Shown: positions 1 to 6,681, numbered from the stretch's first letter. The stretch is 7,629 bases of DNA from Chloroflexota bacterium (GCA_016219235.1 JACRBO010000142.1:1-7629); one strand, 5' to 3'. A program made the numbers and translations. The notes: generated from the sequence alone by a model not told the origin.

Positions 1-323
1 GCCAGCACCGCATCGCCCGTAATCGTGGCGGTCAGCCGGCGCCGCGCCCAGTTCGCCACCCAGTTCAGTACGCCGATTAGCAATACCACGGCGATCAGGC
101 CGAGCAGATACAAATCCGTCTGCACGTTGACCAGCGACTCAACGCCGTCTGACACCAGTAACGGGTTCAGCGCGCCAAAGATCGCCATGGCCACGGTCGC
201 GATCGACACGAGGATCATGCGCCGGCGATAGGCGCTGAAGTATTTGAAGATGCGGGCCAGCAGCGCCCGATCGGTATAGCTGCGATCATAAGCCTCGGCA
301 TTGAGGCCGCCAAACATACCCAT
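1..323 (-). CDS. ABC exporter half-transporter, N-terminus only (cut by window edge)
   Basis: Only the first 107 codons are in the window; the gene continues past position 1. The protein begins MGMFGGLNAEAYDRSY, followed by an arginine-rich stretch (YRRR, residues 32-35) and two hydrophobic segments at about residues 36-57 and 71-92, as expected for the first two helices of a type I (ABCB-like) exporter membrane domain. The start at 323 is supported by GGAG at 329-332, five bases upstream of the ATG. It lies 78 bases downstream of the complete ABC gene at 402-2156 on the same strand, so the two are probably one operon encoding two halves of a heterodimer. No ATPase domain is visible here, so the family call rests on the membrane segment and the neighbour. 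Inference: this subunit should carry the canonical Walker B glutamate that its neighbour lacks. Confidence 0.8.
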   Translation of the reverse strand, partial: MGMFGGLNAEAYDRSYTDRALLARIFKYFSAYRRRMILVSIATVAMAIFGALNPLLVSDGVESLVNVQTDLYLLGLIAVVLLIGVLNWVANWARRRLTATITGDAVL

Positions 324-333
324 GTCAACTCCG

Positions 334-398
334 TAATGAGTAATGAGTAACGAGTACGTTGCGCCAGCGGTATTCTACTCGTTACTCATTACTCGTTA
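334..398. repeat. Heptad-built 23-bp inverted repeat between two ABC genes
   Basis: The left arm is 334-356 and the right arm 376-398, with a 19-base loop. The arms match at 22 of 23 positions; the exception is T337 against G395. Each arm is built of three tandem heptamers, TAATGAG or TAACGAG, plus a closing TA. The hairpin begins three bases after the stop codon of the upstream ABC gene and ends one base before the GGAG of the downstream gene, so it fills the intercistronic space. On the transcribed minus strand there is no T-run after it, so it is not a classic terminator. An RNA stability or processing element, or a dispersed mobile repeat, are both possible. Confidence 0.85.
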
Positions 399-401
399 GC
401 T

Positions 402-2156
402 TCATCTTGCAAAGATTCTCTGATACGCCTTCGACTTCGCCAATAATTCATCGTGCGAGCCGATGGCCGCGACTTTGCCGCCGCGCATCACGACGATCAC
501 ATCCGCCCAGCGAATCTGTGAGAGGCGATGCGTGATCAGGATAGTGGTGCGCCCGCGCGCGGCAGTGTAGATGGCCTGCTGAATCTGATCTTCGGTGGCG
601 CTGTCGATGGCGCTGGTCGCGTCGTCGAGGATCAGAATCTTCGGATCGGTCAACAGCGCGCGTGCCAGGGCGATGCGCTGACGCTGCCCGCCCGACAGCG
701 TCACGCCGCGCTCGCCGACGATGGTGTTGTAGCCGTCGGCAAAATTCATGACGAACTCATGCGCCTGCGCCGCTTTCGCCGCCGCTTCCACCTGTTCCGG
801 CGTGGCATTGATATTGCCAAACTTGATGTTCTCCGCAATCGTGCGCGAGAACAAAAACAGGTCTTGTTCGATGATGGAAATTTGCGGGCGCAGCGCCGCC
901 AGTTGCCAGTCGCGCACGTCGAGGCCGTCGATGAGCACGCGGCCCGCGTTGGTGTCGTAGATGCGATTGAGCAGCTTGATGATGCTGGTCTTGCCCGAAC
1001 CCGTCTGTCCAACGATGGCGATGGTCTGGCCGGGCCGCGCTTCAAAACTTACGTCGTCAAGGACGGGCGTATCTGATCGGTAGTTGAAGGTCACGTGATC
1101 GAACTGGATCGCGCCTTTCATTTCGCCCGCGTGGCCCGATCGATTTTCGTCCAGATCGCTCTGGGCGTTGATCAACGCCAGGATGCGGCGCGCACTCGAC
1201 AGGCCGGACGCAATCTGCGGATAGGCAAACGCCGACGTGAACGTAGGGAATCCGAACAACAGCAGCTGCCCGTTAAAAGCCACCACATCGCCGATGTCGA
1301 TCAGTCCCTGTCGAAACAGAATCAGCGAATGCGCCAGCCCGAGCGCGTTGGCGAAGCCCAACAGGAGCAGGGGGATGAAGCGCGCCTCGATGAAGCCCTG
1401 CCGCACGTAGGCAGCGCGATACGCGCCCGCGCCCGACTCGAACTTCTCAATGGCCTGTTCTTCTTGCGCCGCGCCTTTGACGGTCTCGATGCCTTCGATC
1501 GATTCGGCCAGCACGGCGTTCATATCGCCGAACTGGCGGCGGACGTTTTCGGTGGCCGGTTGTAGTTGCCGCAAGTAGCGTTGCAGCGTGAAGAAATAGG
1601 CGATGATATACACCAGCGGCACGGCGATCAGCGCTGGGTGCAGTGTGGGCACGACGAACAGCGGCACGATCAAAAACATGGCCGAACCGATCACCAGATT
1701 GAAGCCGGGGTTCAACATCAGGTTGACTTCGCGCACGTCGTTGGTGGCGCGCGCCATCACGTCGCCGACGGACTGCTGATCGTGGAAGGTCATGCTCTTG
1801 CCGATCAGGTTGGCGTATAACTCGTGGCGCGCGTCGCGCTCCAATCGCTGCCCGATGACCTCGCTGCCGAAGTTGCGGCCCAGTTGCAGGATGCCGCGCA
1901 CGATCTGCGACACCGCAATACCCAGCGCCGCCGCGCCGATCAGTCCGTAGTAGTTGATGGGCGGGTGCGCGACGGCGTTGAACGCCTGGCCGATGTAGAC
2001 AAACATCAGCGACGCGCCCAGGCCATTGCCCAGTGCGCCGACGAGCAGGATCACGATCCAGAGTCTGTTGCGCAGCGCGTGTGATAGCACCCAGCGCGCG
2101 GCCGAATCGTGATTACCGGGTGTCCAGTTGAGTTTGATGGAGAATTCGGAGTTCAT
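402..2156 (-). CDS. ABC transporter, exporter-type, membrane domain fused to ATPase
   Basis: This 584-residue protein has the usual length for an ABCB/MsbA-like half-transporter: six predicted membrane helices (about 32-56, 66-92, 150-170, 172-192, 258-282, 288-310) followed by an ATPase domain. ATPase motifs in order: A-loop Y359, Walker A GQTGSGKTS (383-391), Q-loop Q431, signature LSGGQ (487-491), Walker B ILILD ending at D511, D-loop SAID (515-518) and H-loop H543. The residue after Walker B, normally the catalytic glutamate, is aspartate (D512). This is the known mark of the degenerate ATP site in heterodimeric exporters such as TM287/288, LmrCD and BmrCD, so partnership with the ABC gene just downstream is likely. 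The substrate cannot be told from sequence; multidrug or lipid-like export is the family default. The ATG at 2156 has no clear Shine-Dalgarno sequence upstream. Confidence 0.95.
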   Translation of the reverse strand: MNSEFSIKLNWTPGNHDSAARWVLSHALRNRLWIVILLVGALGNGLGASLMFVYIGQAFNAVAHPPINYYGLIGAAALGIAVSQIVRGILQLGRNFGSEVIGQRLERDARHELYANLIGKSMTFHDQQSVGDVMARATNDVREVNLMLNPGFNLVIGSAMFLIVPLFVVPTLHPALIAVPLVYIIAYFFTLQRYLRQLQPATENVRRQFGDMNAVLAESIEGIETVKGAAQEEQAIEKFESGAGAYRAAYVRQGFIEARFIPLLLLGFANALGLAHSLILFRQGLIDIGDVVAFNGQLLLFGFPTFTSAFAYPQIASGLSSARRILALINAQSDLDENRSGHAGEMKGAIQFDHVTFNYRSDTPVLDDVSFEARPGQTIAIVGQTGSGKTSIIKLLNRIYDTNAGRVLIDGLDVRDWQLAALRPQISIIEQDLFLFSRTIAENIKFGNINATPEQVEAAAKAAQAHEFVMNFADGYNTIVGERGVTLSGGQRQRIALARALLTDPKILILDDATSAIDSATEDQIQQAIYTAARGRTTILITHRLSQIRWADVIVVMRGGKVAAIGSHDELLAKSKAYQRIFAR

Positions 2157-2169
2157 GAGTCGTTTTGTT

Positions 2170-2186
2170 GGCGATAGTAAATCGCC
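2170..2186 (-). promoter_or_regulatory. Small dyad over a weak -10-like box upstream of the ABC gene
   Basis: GGCGAT (2170-2175) and ATCGCC (2181-2186) form a perfect 6-bp inverted repeat with a 5-base spacer, 14 bases upstream of the ABC start. On the minus strand its left half and centre read TACTAT (2174-2179), a plausible -10 box, but I see no convincing -35 at the right distance. It could be an operator at a weak promoter or a small leader hairpin; chance is not excluded. Confidence 0.3.
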
Positions 2187-2212
2187 CGGATGCGTGCATC
2201 GAGCGACGTAAA

Positions 2213-2248
2213 GAGCGCAAGGCTAGAGTTGCATTCGCCATTGCGCTC
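2213..2248 (-). terminator. Hairpin downstream of the toxin gene, possible terminator
   Basis: GAGCGCAA (2213-2220) pairs with TTGCGCTC (2241-2248). The stem continues with GGC (2221-2223) against GCC (2237-2239) after a one-base bulge at 2240, leaving a 13-base loop. It lies 26 bases after the toxin stop codon. On the minus strand only a short TTTA follows the stem, so intrinsic termination would be weak; its position between two unrelated transcription units is the main support. Confidence 0.45.
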
Positions 2249-2273
2249 CTGGTTAGGCCAATTGGCAGATCGT

Positions 2274-2546
2274 TTAACGCGGCTCGTAGACGCTGCGGCG
2301 ATGACCAATGAGGTGGACGATGATGAGTCGGCCGGCGCTATCGATGGAGTAAATGACCCGATAATCACCTGTGCGCAGTTTGAACAGACCCTTAAATTCA
2401 CCGGTGAGTGCTTCATGCGGCACGTGATCAAAGTTCTCGGCCAGCCACTTAATCTTGTCGAGCACGCGTTGGGCTGTGGCGGGGCTTAACCGACGCAGGC
2501 TGTCGCGGGCCTCTGGCCTGAATTCGACCGAATAGGTTTTTACCAT
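2274..2546 (-). CDS. RelE/ParE-superfamily toxin
   Basis: This 90-residue protein has the RelE/ParE fold signature: an N-terminal strand (KTYSVEF, 3-9), two helices (about 11-39), then the diagnostic L47-x-G-x-x-x-G-L-x-x-L-R-x-G-x-Y-R-V-I-Y segment (47-66) and the C-terminal strand ending IGHRRSVYE (80-88). RelE-type members cleave mRNA at the ribosome using basic residues and a late tyrosine; here R58, R63, R83, R84 and Y87 are candidates. ParE-type members instead inhibit gyrase, so the exact activity is not settled, although the Tyr/Arg-rich C-terminus favours the mRNA interferase branch. Its ATG overlaps the end of the antitoxin gene by 7 bases, which implies translational coupling and fits the usual antitoxin-first order of RelBE modules. 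Confidence 0.9.
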   Translation of the reverse strand: MVKTYSVEFRPEARDSLRRLSPATAQRVLDKIKWLAENFDHVPHEALTGEFKGLFKLRTGDYRVIYSIDSAGRLIIVHLIGHRRSVYEPR

Positions 2547-2758
2547 TTCAGTCCGAGGTCTCTGGCGACATCTCTGGCGGCGATGCCGCGTTCACCGTGC
2601 TTAACGGCAGCCATCGAGCGGCGCAGTCTGGCTTTAACCGCAGGCTTGAGTTCAAGTCCTTTGTCAGGATCACCGAGCATCTCGGTTATTTTTCGCTCAA
2701 CCGCATTTTCGATCAACGCTTCGAGCTGCGGGATAGTGAGTTGCGAAATTGTTTTCAT
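2540..2758 (-). CDS. Antitoxin partner of the RelE/ParE toxin
   Basis: This 72-residue protein is largely helical and highly charged. It starts MKTISQLTIPQLEALIENAV and ends GERGIAARDVARDLGLKW. It has the size and position of an antitoxin: directly upstream of the toxin with overlapping cistrons. The ERGI...LGLKW tail and the LGDPDKGLEL segment (29-38) match my recollection of a small antitoxin family common beside RelE toxins in cyanobacteria and Chloroflexota; this is not checked by search. The start at 2758 is well supported by AGGAG (2766-2770) seven bases upstream. The antitoxin should neutralise the toxin by binding it and probably represses the shared promoter, as is usual for the class. 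No clear DNA-binding motif (ribbon-helix-helix or HTH) is evident, so the autoregulation is inferred. Confidence 0.85.
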   Translation of the reverse strand: MKTISQLTIPQLEALIENAVERKITEMLGDPDKGLELKPAVKARLRRSMAAVKHGERGIAARDVARDLGLKW

Positions 2759-2776
2759 TGTGAATCTCCTGACCTC

Positions 2777-2806
2777 ATTCTACTCTAAACTTGGGGCCAA
2801 TGCCAA
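2777..2806 (-). promoter_or_regulatory. Candidate promoter of the toxin-antitoxin pair
   Basis: On the minus strand TTGGCA (2801-2806) and TAGAAT (2777-2782) are spaced by 18 bases and lie just upstream of the antitoxin Shine-Dalgarno. The -35 box sits directly against the stop codon of the helicase-like gene (2809-2811), so the module can be expressed independently of it. Confidence 0.55.
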
Positions 2807-2808
2807 CA

Positions 2809-4881
2809 TCAACCAGTCGTCTCCCGCAGCACCTGCTGAACCAGCGCCAGCAGCGGCCCGCGTTCTTCAAAGCCTTGCTCGTTGAGCGTGCTAATCGCGA
2901 GGTAGATCTTCGTGCGGCAGCGGCGAATTAAGCCGCGCAGCAGACGCAACAGCGCCAGACGGCGCGCCTCTTGCTCGTCGGTATCCGTCCACTTTTGATC
3001 ACGCGGCCAATCGCGCCGTAAAACATACGGATGTGTCAACGGCTGATACAGCCGCTCCCACCACGCGGGGCTGCCCGCATTCAACCAGAACTGATAACTG
3101 ACCGATTCATTGCTAAGCAAAAACGTATACGCCGGCGCGAGCAGCACCGCATTCGGCGTCTCGGCATACGGGCTGACGACATACGTGGCGGCCACGACGC
3201 CTTCGGCCACCAGCCGCACGTAATCGCGCGCGACATTGGGATCGACGCTGGCCGCATATGGATCGGGATTCACGGTCTGCCGGAACTTGCGCGCCGACTC
3301 GACGATCTGCGCGGTGATGCGGCCGGAATCGATTTTGTCGTGAAAACCAAAGCCCGGTTGCGAGAGCACTTCGCCAAACAACTTTGCCAGAAAATGATCG
3401 AGCGGCGGCCTTGCTTCGCCCGATCGAACTTCGTTGAGCCATGCGCGCAATCGATCGACCTTCGCGCCGACCTCGTAGCCGATGCGGTCTTGCAGTTCAG
3501 GCTTTAGCACATCGAATGAATTGAACGATGCTGTGCCATCTTTGGTCCGATAAAGCCGTTCGGCCAGCAGATGTCCGCGCGCCGGATCGAGGCCCGCGAT
3601 GCACAAAATCAAGGCTTGCGCCACATCGGCCTGCGGGGGCACGATCTGCCAATCGGGATGCGCCAGTGCCGCCAGCGTCATCAGGCCGCGCGTGACAGCC
3701 TCTTCGTTCAACGCGCGCGAGGGCCGTAGCGATCGCGTCGGGATGTTATGCGGATGCAGACGTTCTTCGATCGCAAAGCGCAGCGCATCGCCCAGAAATG
3801 GCGCGAGCACCACGATGTCGCGCGGCTCGACGCTGTGATGTTTCACCAGATCAACGATATGCTCCACGGTCCAATCGATCATCTGCGGATGAAAACGCCC
3901 GCCGCCGAATTCGAGCGCGGTGTGCCCGTTCGTTCGCATAGGCAGATCGCTATGCGCCCCCAGCAAGCGCGAAACATGATCTTCAAAATGATGCAGGTCG
4001 ATCGAGGTCACGTGCGATTGAGTCAGAACGATCTGCTTGTCACAACTCTCGCGCAACTTGTAGCCCGATTGAGCATCGGCGCCCAAAAACGATCGATAGC
4101 CCGCGTCGGCATCGTACACGATCAGCGCCGAAGTCGTGTGCGGCAGCCAATCGTGCAAGAGGTCGTGTGTGACGGGCGTGTCCTCCTCAACGTTGTCGAC
4201 GATGAGATGTTGATAGCGCTGGAAGAGTCGTTCGCGGAACCAGCCACGCTTCAACAAGTCGCGGAACAACTCGATTTGCAGGGAAAAATCCAGTAGATTA
4301 TGCGTCAGGCAATACTCGCGAAAACGATTGAGACAGTCCTGCACTTGCGCAAAGGTGATGGTCTGCGCCGACGGCCCTTCCCATGCGTCGATGAGACGCT
4401 TGCCAACCTCGGCGTGCGGAAAGCCGACCAGCGCCGCTTTGTTGAGGTTGTCCAGCAACTGGCTGTACAGTCGATCGGGCGATACGCGCACGTGCTCGAA
4501 GTAGAAGCGCTCGGCCACAAACGGACGCACGACAAATTCCATGTAATACTGTGCCGTCTCCAGCGTGAGGAAGGTGGGTGGTCGATCGGGCTGTTTGAAG
4601 CCGCTTTCAGCCGCAATTGCCGGCCACATCAAATCGACTGAGCGCCGCGCCAGGCCGCCAATCGTCAACGCATCGATCTGCTCACCGGCGGGCAAATCCG
4701 CTTGATGTAATGCAATCTGATGGGGCTTGAGCAGACTGCGCTGAGGGGCCAGCACCAAGAGACTGTCACCTCGCACACCGCTGGCGATCAGATCGCGCAG
4801 ATGGGCTGTGGCGAGCGTTGTCTTACCGCTGCCGGCGGGTCCTTCTAGAAAAGTGCGTTGAGTCAAAGAGATAGTGGACAT
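2809..4881 (-). CDS. SF1 (UvrD/AddB-like) helicase-like ATPase with degenerate motifs
   Basis: From the ATG at 4881 the protein has 690 residues. The frame extends upstream to 4941, but the promoter and lack of conserved sequence there favour 4881. Walker A is GPAGSGKTT (14-22), followed by a motif Ia-like LLVLAPQRSLL (41-51). A Walker B-like HLIVDNVEEDTP (225-236) stands where UvrD has VDE-x-QDT, and a motif III-like stretch with YDADAGYRSFLGAD (256-269) replaces the usual GDxDQSIYRFRGA. The C-terminus has an RRCRTKIYLAIS segment (653-664) resembling motif VI. The order is that of SF1A helicases and RecBCD/AddAB subunits, but the catalytic DE glutamate is N230 and the motif III glutamine is alanine. 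No nuclease domain or Fe-S cysteine cluster is visible. It may be a DNA-binding or structural ATPase in recombination or repair. Neighbouring dinB supports a DNA repair setting. The exact role is unknown. Confidence 0.8.
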   Translation of the reverse strand: MSTISLTQRTFLEGPAGSGKTTLATAHLRDLIASGVRGDSLLVLAPQRSLLKPHQIALHQADLPAGEQIDALTIGGLARRSVDLMWPAIAAESGFKQPDRPPTFLTLETAQYYMEFVVRPFVAERFYFEHVRVSPDRLYSQLLDNLNKAALVGFPHAEVGKRLIDAWEGPSAQTITFAQVQDCLNRFREYCLTHNLLDFSLQIELFRDLLKRGWFRERLFQRYQHLIVDNVEEDTPVTHDLLHDWLPHTTSALIVYDADAGYRSFLGADAQSGYKLRESCDKQIVLTQSHVTSIDLHHFEDHVSRLLGAHSDLPMRTNGHTALEFGGGRFHPQMIDWTVEHIVDLVKHHSVEPRDIVVLAPFLGDALRFAIEERLHPHNIPTRSLRPSRALNEEAVTRGLMTLAALAHPDWQIVPPQADVAQALILCIAGLDPARGHLLAERLYRTKDGTASFNSFDVLKPELQDRIGYEVGAKVDRLRAWLNEVRSGEARPPLDHFLAKLFGEVLSQPGFGFHDKIDSGRITAQIVESARKFRQTVNPDPYAASVDPNVARDYVRLVAEGVVAATYVVSPYAETPNAVLLAPAYTFLLSNESVSYQFWLNAGSPAWWERLYQPLTHPYVLRRDWPRDQKWTDTDEQEARRLALLRLLRGLIRRCRTKIYLAISTLNEQGFEERGPLLALVQQVLRETTG

Positions 4882-4887
4882 GACTGG

Positions 4888-4896
4888 ATTATAGCA
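4888..4896 (-). promoter_or_regulatory. Extended -10 promoter giving a leaderless transcript
   Basis: The minus strand reads TGC-TATAAT, a perfect extended -10 element. Six bases separate the last T (4888) from the ATG at 4881, so the normal transcription start falls on the A of the start codon. There is no Shine-Dalgarno sequence. The -35 position holds only TAAGCA, a weak match, as is common for extended -10 promoters. This decides the start of the helicase-like gene. Confidence 0.7.
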
Positions 4897-4997
4897 TCGC
4901 TGGTGTGTGATGCTTAGAGATGTCTTTCGCGTAGGGAACACGCTATGAAGTTCACTCTAGTTCGGAATTTCTTTGAAAATAAAAATGCTATGCGAAA

Positions 4998-6194
4998 TCA
5001 GCGGGCAGGGCGGTCACGATCTGTATCACGACGCGAATTGCGCCGCAAGGTCGAGGCACGCTTGAGCGCGCTATTGCCAAACTTGTCACGAATCTCATCG
5101 ACCGCGTGCGTGAGCCGCTCCAGCCGATCATCGCGCGGCGTGAACAGATCGAGTTGCTGCGCCATCGGCGCGAAGTGGCGCGCGGCCACACCCAGCAGAC
5201 GAATGGGTCGCTTAGTCCAGTTCGCTTCGAACAGCGCCCACGCCGCCTCGAAAATGGGCTGATCCAGATCGATCGGTTGGGGCAGGGTGGTCTGGCGTGT
5301 GAACGTCGTGAAGTCGCCGTAGCGCAGCTTGATCGCAATCGTGCGCGCGCCCTGACCGCTCTCGCGCAAATGCGCGCCGACGCCTTCGCTTAGTTCGAGC
5401 ATCGTCATGCGCAGTTGACGCGCATCGGCCACATCGCGCGCGAATGTGATCTCCTGACTGATCTGCTTGGCCTGATAGTCTGTTTCGACGGGCGAATCAT
5501 CGAGGCCGCGCGCCCGCCGGATCAACTCATCCGCGCCATGTTGACCGATGCGACGAGCCAACACATCCGATCGAGTCGCGGCGATCTGACCGATCGTCTC
5601 GATGCCGAGCGCCTTGAGAATTTCGGCAGTCTTCGGTCCCACGCCCCACAACGCGCGAATCGGCTGCGGGGCCAAGAAAGCGGCCTCTTCGCCGGCGGAC
5701 ACAATCAGGACGTTATTGGGTTTGGCTTTCTCGGTCGCAATCTTGGCGACGAGTTTATTGCTCGCTACGCCGATAGAGCAGGGGAGTCCAAATTCGTCAC
5801 GCACCCGAGCGTGCAGCGTGTGGGCCAATCGATCTGGTGAACCGTGCAACAACTCGGTGCCGGTGATGTCGAGAAAGGCTTCGTCGATGGAAATCTGCTC
5901 GATCTGCGGTGTGATGGTGCGCAGCATGTCCATGACGCGGCGCGAGTGTTCGCTGTATTTGGCGTGATTGCCGGAGAGGAGAATCAAATCGGGGCACAGT
6001 TGCAGCGCTCGCTTCGTCGGCAAAGCCGATCGGATCCCGAACTTTCGCGCTTCATACGACGCCGACGAGATCACGCCGCGCGAATCGGCCTGGCCGCCCA
6101 CCGCCACGGGCTTGCCGCGCAGTTCGGGCTTGTCCAGCAGTTCGACCGAGACAAAGAAGGCGTCGAGATCGAGGTGCAGAATTGTGCGCGGCAT
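4998..6194 (-). CDS. dinB: DNA polymerase IV (Y-family translesion polymerase)
   Basis: This 398-residue enzyme carries out error-prone synthesis across damaged template bases. Metal ligands are D9 in HLDLDAFF and D104-E105 in SIDEAF; F14 is the expected steric gate that excludes ribonucleotides. Other family marks are RGVISSASYEARKFGIRSA (39-57), SIGVASNKLVAKIATEKAKP (140-159), a helix-hairpin-helix ALWGVGPKTAEILKALG (181-197) and the little-finger domain at about 240-345. QLDLF (347-351) is a near-ideal sliding-clamp binding motif, followed by a basic tail of about 47 residues. The frame can start at a TTG at 6224, but the ten extra residues are encoded by a palindromic repeat and precede the conserved N-terminus, so the ATG at 6194 is preferred. 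It lies 49 bases after the hypothetical gene and probably shares its promoter, because no other promoter is evident. Confidence 0.95.
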   Translation of the reverse strand: MPRTILHLDLDAFFVSVELLDKPELRGKPVAVGGQADSRGVISSASYEARKFGIRSALPTKRALQLCPDLILLSGNHAKYSEHSRRVMDMLRTITPQIEQISIDEAFLDITGTELLHGSPDRLAHTLHARVRDEFGLPCSIGVASNKLVAKIATEKAKPNNVLIVSAGEEAAFLAPQPIRALWGVGPKTAEILKALGIETIGQIAATRSDVLARRIGQHGADELIRRARGLDDSPVETDYQAKQISQEITFARDVADARQLRMTMLELSEGVGAHLRESGQGARTIAIKLRYGDFTTFTRQTTLPQPIDLDQPIFEAAWALFEANWTKRPIRLLGVAARHFAPMAQQLDLFTPRDDRLERLTHAVDEIRDKFGNSALKRASTLRRNSRRDTDRDRPAR

Positions 6195-6205
6195 ATTGAT
6201 CAAGA

Positions 6206-6238
6206 AGACCTCGAAGGTTTTCAAAACCTTCGAGGTCT
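6206..6238. repeat. 33-bp near-perfect palindrome just upstream of dinB
   Basis: Arms 6206-6221 and 6223-6238 are exact 16-base reverse complements (AGACCTCGAAGGTTTT and its complement) around a single base at 6222. It fills most of the gap between the hypothetical gene's stop (6244) and the dinB ATG (6194). On the minus strand the stem is followed by TCTTG, not a T-run, so it would be at best a weak terminator or attenuator. A dispersed palindromic repeat is the main alternative. Confidence 0.9.
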
Positions 6239-6243
6239 AGACA

Positions 6244-6681
6244 CTAGCGTCGCCCGTTGCGCTGCGGCGCGGCGAGCAATTTCTTGTACGCACCTTGCCA
6301 CAGGGTAGGGGACTTGGTAAACGTTGCGACCTTGACATCGGAGAAGCGCGCGGCCAAGCCGGCCAGTTCGATGGGCGCCGTGGCCCAATCGTTGCTGCGC
6401 AGGATCGCCTCCAGCCGATCGGCCGTATCGGGCAGCCACAGCCATTCGCGCCGCAGCTGATCGGCCTTGAGGTAGTAGTCGCGTTTTTCCCACGCCGTGG
6501 CCGACGAATCGATCGAATCGTTCATGCCGCGCAGGCCCACGACAATGAAGGCCAGCATGTCTTTGGTCTCGTCGTCGACGGCTTTCTTTTCCATCATTCG
6601 CCGCAAAATCTCGGCGATGCTGCGGCGAATGGCATTGCGCTGCTGAGTGGGTGTTCCGTCGATGTGTGTGATGCGGCTCAT
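6244..6681 (-). CDS. Conserved-looking hypothetical protein upstream of dinB
   Basis: This 145-residue soluble protein begins MSRITHIDGTPTQQRNAIRR. I do not recognise the family. It is mostly helical and charged, with a conserved-looking centre: LRRMMEKKAVDDETKDMLAF (25-44) and WEKRDYYLKADQLRREWLW (67-85), rich in aromatics and basic residues. There is no signal peptide, membrane segment or obvious catalytic motif. The open frame runs back to 6948, but the -10/-35 pair at 6717-6745 lies inside that extension and the upstream residues look random, so the ATG at 6681 is preferred. There is no Shine-Dalgarno before it and the leader would be about 29 bases. Its position as first gene of a likely two-gene unit with dinB suggests a connected role, but no function can be assigned. 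Confidence 0.75.
   Translation of the reverse strand: MSRITHIDGTPTQQRNAIRRSIAEILRRMMEKKAVDDETKDMLAFIVVGLRGMNDSIDSSATAWEKRDYYLKADQLRREWLWLPDTADRLEAILRSNDWATAPIELAGLAARFSDVKVATFTKSPTLWQGAYKKLLAAPQRNGRR

Noticed and set aside
528..1076. 182-residue plus-strand open frame inside the ABC gene
   Set aside because: It is a shadow of the conserved ABC ATPase domain on the opposite strand. GC-rich codon use keeps the antisense frame open.
2257..2266. GCCAATTGGC, 10-bp palindrome after the toxin stop
   Set aside because: Palindromes of this length are expected several times by chance in the window and there is no flanking signal.
2153..2431. 92-residue minus-strand open frame between toxin and ABC genes
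   Set aside because: It overlaps the toxin gene in another frame and its sequence is low-complexity and serine-rich without family features.
4961..4997. T-rich stretch after dinB on the minus strand as a terminator
   Set aside because: There is a run of T-rich sequence but no stable hairpin before it, so I do not call a terminator.
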